Shown: positions 62,894 through 64,000 of the stretch, in pieces
Position numbering within the stretch: position 1 is the first letter of the stretch
How the letters are laid out: the number at the start of each line of letters is the position of its first letter
From: Epilithonimonas lactis
Lineage (GTDB): Bacteria > Bacteroidota > Bacteroidia > Flavobacteriales > Weeksellaceae
NCBI RefSeq assembly: GCF_900110605.1
Contig: NZ_FOFI01000002.1
Location: 372,001 to 436,000, forward strand
Direction of reading: 5' to 3'
Length of the DNA stretch: 64,000 nt
Made by a program: the position numbers and the translations under genes
The notes under the pieces: model-generated
What the model saw: only the letters and a program-made list of their open reading frames with translations
Told to the model about the DNA's origin: nothing
Databases searched by the model: none

Positions 62894-64000
62894 ATGAAGC
62901 AAAAAATAAAAATACTTTTTATACACCGTTCTATGGAGTTTGGAGGTGTGGAAAAAGTTGTTATTAATCAATTGAAAAATCTTGATAAACATATTTTCGA
63001 TGTGACCTTGTTGCTCAAAATGTATCAAGGCGGAATGAGAGATCAGATCCCGGGCGACGTCAATTTGATCTCGCTGACAAAGGGCAAGGAAGACCTTTCA
63101 AAGTTCAAATTATTTTTTCTGATTCAATTAGTTTTAAGGAATATAAAACTAAGATTTCTCGCAAAGTTTCCTTTTTTCGTTGAAAGATTCTATCTGAAAA
63201 AAAAATTTGATCTGATCATTGCTCCAACATATACCAGTTTCGATGATGTTCTTAATAGTCATGACAAAAATGCTAAAAAGATCGCTTGGTTCCATACAGA
63301 CATCAGAGACGGGAAAGACCACAACAATAACTTACGACTACTCAATAAACTCAAAAAATTTGATTGGGTGGTCTTTGGCTCCCAACAGACCCAACAAGTG
63401 ATCGTAGATGAATATCAAATTAACTATCCCAACAGCCAGGTCATCTACAATCCTATTGACATAGACGGAACAAGGCTGAAATCAAAAGAATTTCAAATCG
63501 ATTATGAAAAAAGACCCGTTTTTCTTTCAATAGGAAGGCTGAACAGGAGAAAAGGCTACCACACATTGATGAAAGCTCACAGATCGCTTTTGGATGAAGG
63601 CATTGAGCACTCAATTGTAATCATTGGAGACGGCGAGGAAAATCTGCCGCTTAAGGAACAGGCAAAAGAACTGGATGTGGAGGATTCTTTTCTTTTCTAC
63701 GGTGCAAAATCAAATCCATATCCTTACATAAAAGCTTGCGATTATTACATATTATCTTCTGATTCTGAATCTTACCCGTTGACCATAGGTGAGGTCTTGA
63801 TTCTTGGAAAACCAATCATCAGTACCAACGTGGGCGGTATTTCCGAAATGATGACCCACGATGAAAATGGGCTGTTGATAGATTACTCCGCGGAAGCAAT
63901 GGCAGAAGCAATGAAAAGATTTATCTACGACCATGATCTTACAAACAGGATCATCAACAATAATAAAAATATGGAAGTGAAATTTGACAATTCGATCATC
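62894..64000 (+). CDS. Glycosyltransferase family 4, C-terminus cut by window edge
   Basis: The frame from the ATG at 62894 stays open for 369 codons to the window end, so the gene runs off the right edge. N-terminal 'KILFIHRSMEFGGVEKVVINQL' with the G-G-V-E loop; C-terminal domain 'VFLSIGRLNRRKGYHTLM', 'VIIGDGEENLPLKEQAKEL', 'FYGAKSNPYPYIKACDYYI' and the E-x7-E motif in 'SESYPLTIGEVLILGKPII', all typical of GT4. Only the last few residues are missing, judging by family length (about 370-390). Confidence 0.92.
   Translation, partial: MKQKIKILFIHRSMEFGGVEKVVINQLKNLDKHIFDVTLLLKMYQGGMRDQIPGDVNLISLTKGKEDLSKFKLFFLIQLVLRNIKLRFLAKFPFFVERFYLKKKFDLIIAPTYTSFDDVLNSHDKNAKKIAWFHTDIRDGKDHNNNLRLLNKLKKFDWVVFGSQQTQQVIVDEYQINYPNSQVIYNPIDIDGTRLKSKEFQIDYEKRPVFLSIGRLNRRKGYHTLMKAHRSLLDEGIEHSIVIIGDGEENLPLKEQAKELDVEDSFLFYGAKSNPYPYIKACDYYILSSDSESYPLTIGEVLILGKPIISTNVGGISEMMTHDENGLLIDYSAEAMAEAMKRFIYDHDLTNRIINNNKNMEVKFDNSII

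Overview
The window looks like a chromosome segment of a flavobacterium of the Chryseobacterium/Epilithonimonas type (Bacteroidota, family Weeksellaceae). This rests on gene content: GLPGLI-family proteins, a type IX secretion (T9SS) cargo protein, a T9SS Plug (DUF5103) protein, a RagA/RagB (SusC/SusD) pair, a bacillithiol gene, Rho with a long disordered insert, and promoters of the Bacteroidota form TTTG-N19/20-TAnnTTTG. Most leaders are A-rich with no Shine-Dalgarno sequence. Species placement is inference. I saw no tRNA, rRNA, CRISPR array, transposase or phage gene.

Layout. 1-1320: two tandem GLPGLI genes (-), the first cut by the window edge. 1550-5972: Fe-S assembly operon (sufA-like, sufB, a secreted 5-hydroxyisourate hydrolase, sufC, sufD). 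6215-7923: HExxH protein, CsaA-like protein and a membrane-anchored unknown. 7935-11283 (-): MsbA-like exporter, frameshifted M28 peptidase, DUF4293 protein. 11457-13238: rho. 13316-16845: GNAT, DoxX-like, T9SS Plug, MBL hydrolase, secreted unknown. 16895-26392 (-): pckA, GHMP kinase, fabD, LysM/receptor fusion, bshC, porin. 26489-32336 (-): T9SS cargo, susD-like, susC-like. 32635-37386 (-): rimP-nusA-infB.

37564 to the right edge is a large surface-polysaccharide locus: ugd, rmlB, rmlA, an ABC-2 exporter (Wzm/Wzt), a dTDP-3-acetamido-3,6-dideoxyhexose cassette (ketoisomerase, acetyltransferase, aminotransferase), wecB, an SDR gene, a WecC/TviB-type dehydrogenase, an AsnB-like amidotransferase, an acyltransferase, a methyltransferase and thirteen glycosyltransferases (GT2, GT4, GT11, GT32). 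There is no Wzx/Wzy pair, so the glycan is probably polymerised in the cytoplasm and exported by Wzm/Wzt. An initiating phosphoglycosyltransferase and a ligase are not in the window.

The most interesting unexplained signal is a dispersed structured element present in three copies (about 6026-6144, 19571-19654, 24377-24460). Each copy sits just downstream of a stop codon, in the same orientation relative to the upstream gene. Comparing the copies shows compensatory changes in several helices, which suggests a conserved RNA fold (or a palindromic repeat family). One copy accounts for a false N-terminal extension of bshC. Other points of note are the rimP leader (perfect AGGAGGT plus a terminator-like hairpin), the interrupted M28 peptidase, disordered inserts in both Rho and IF-2, and palindromes inside the sufA and susC promoters.
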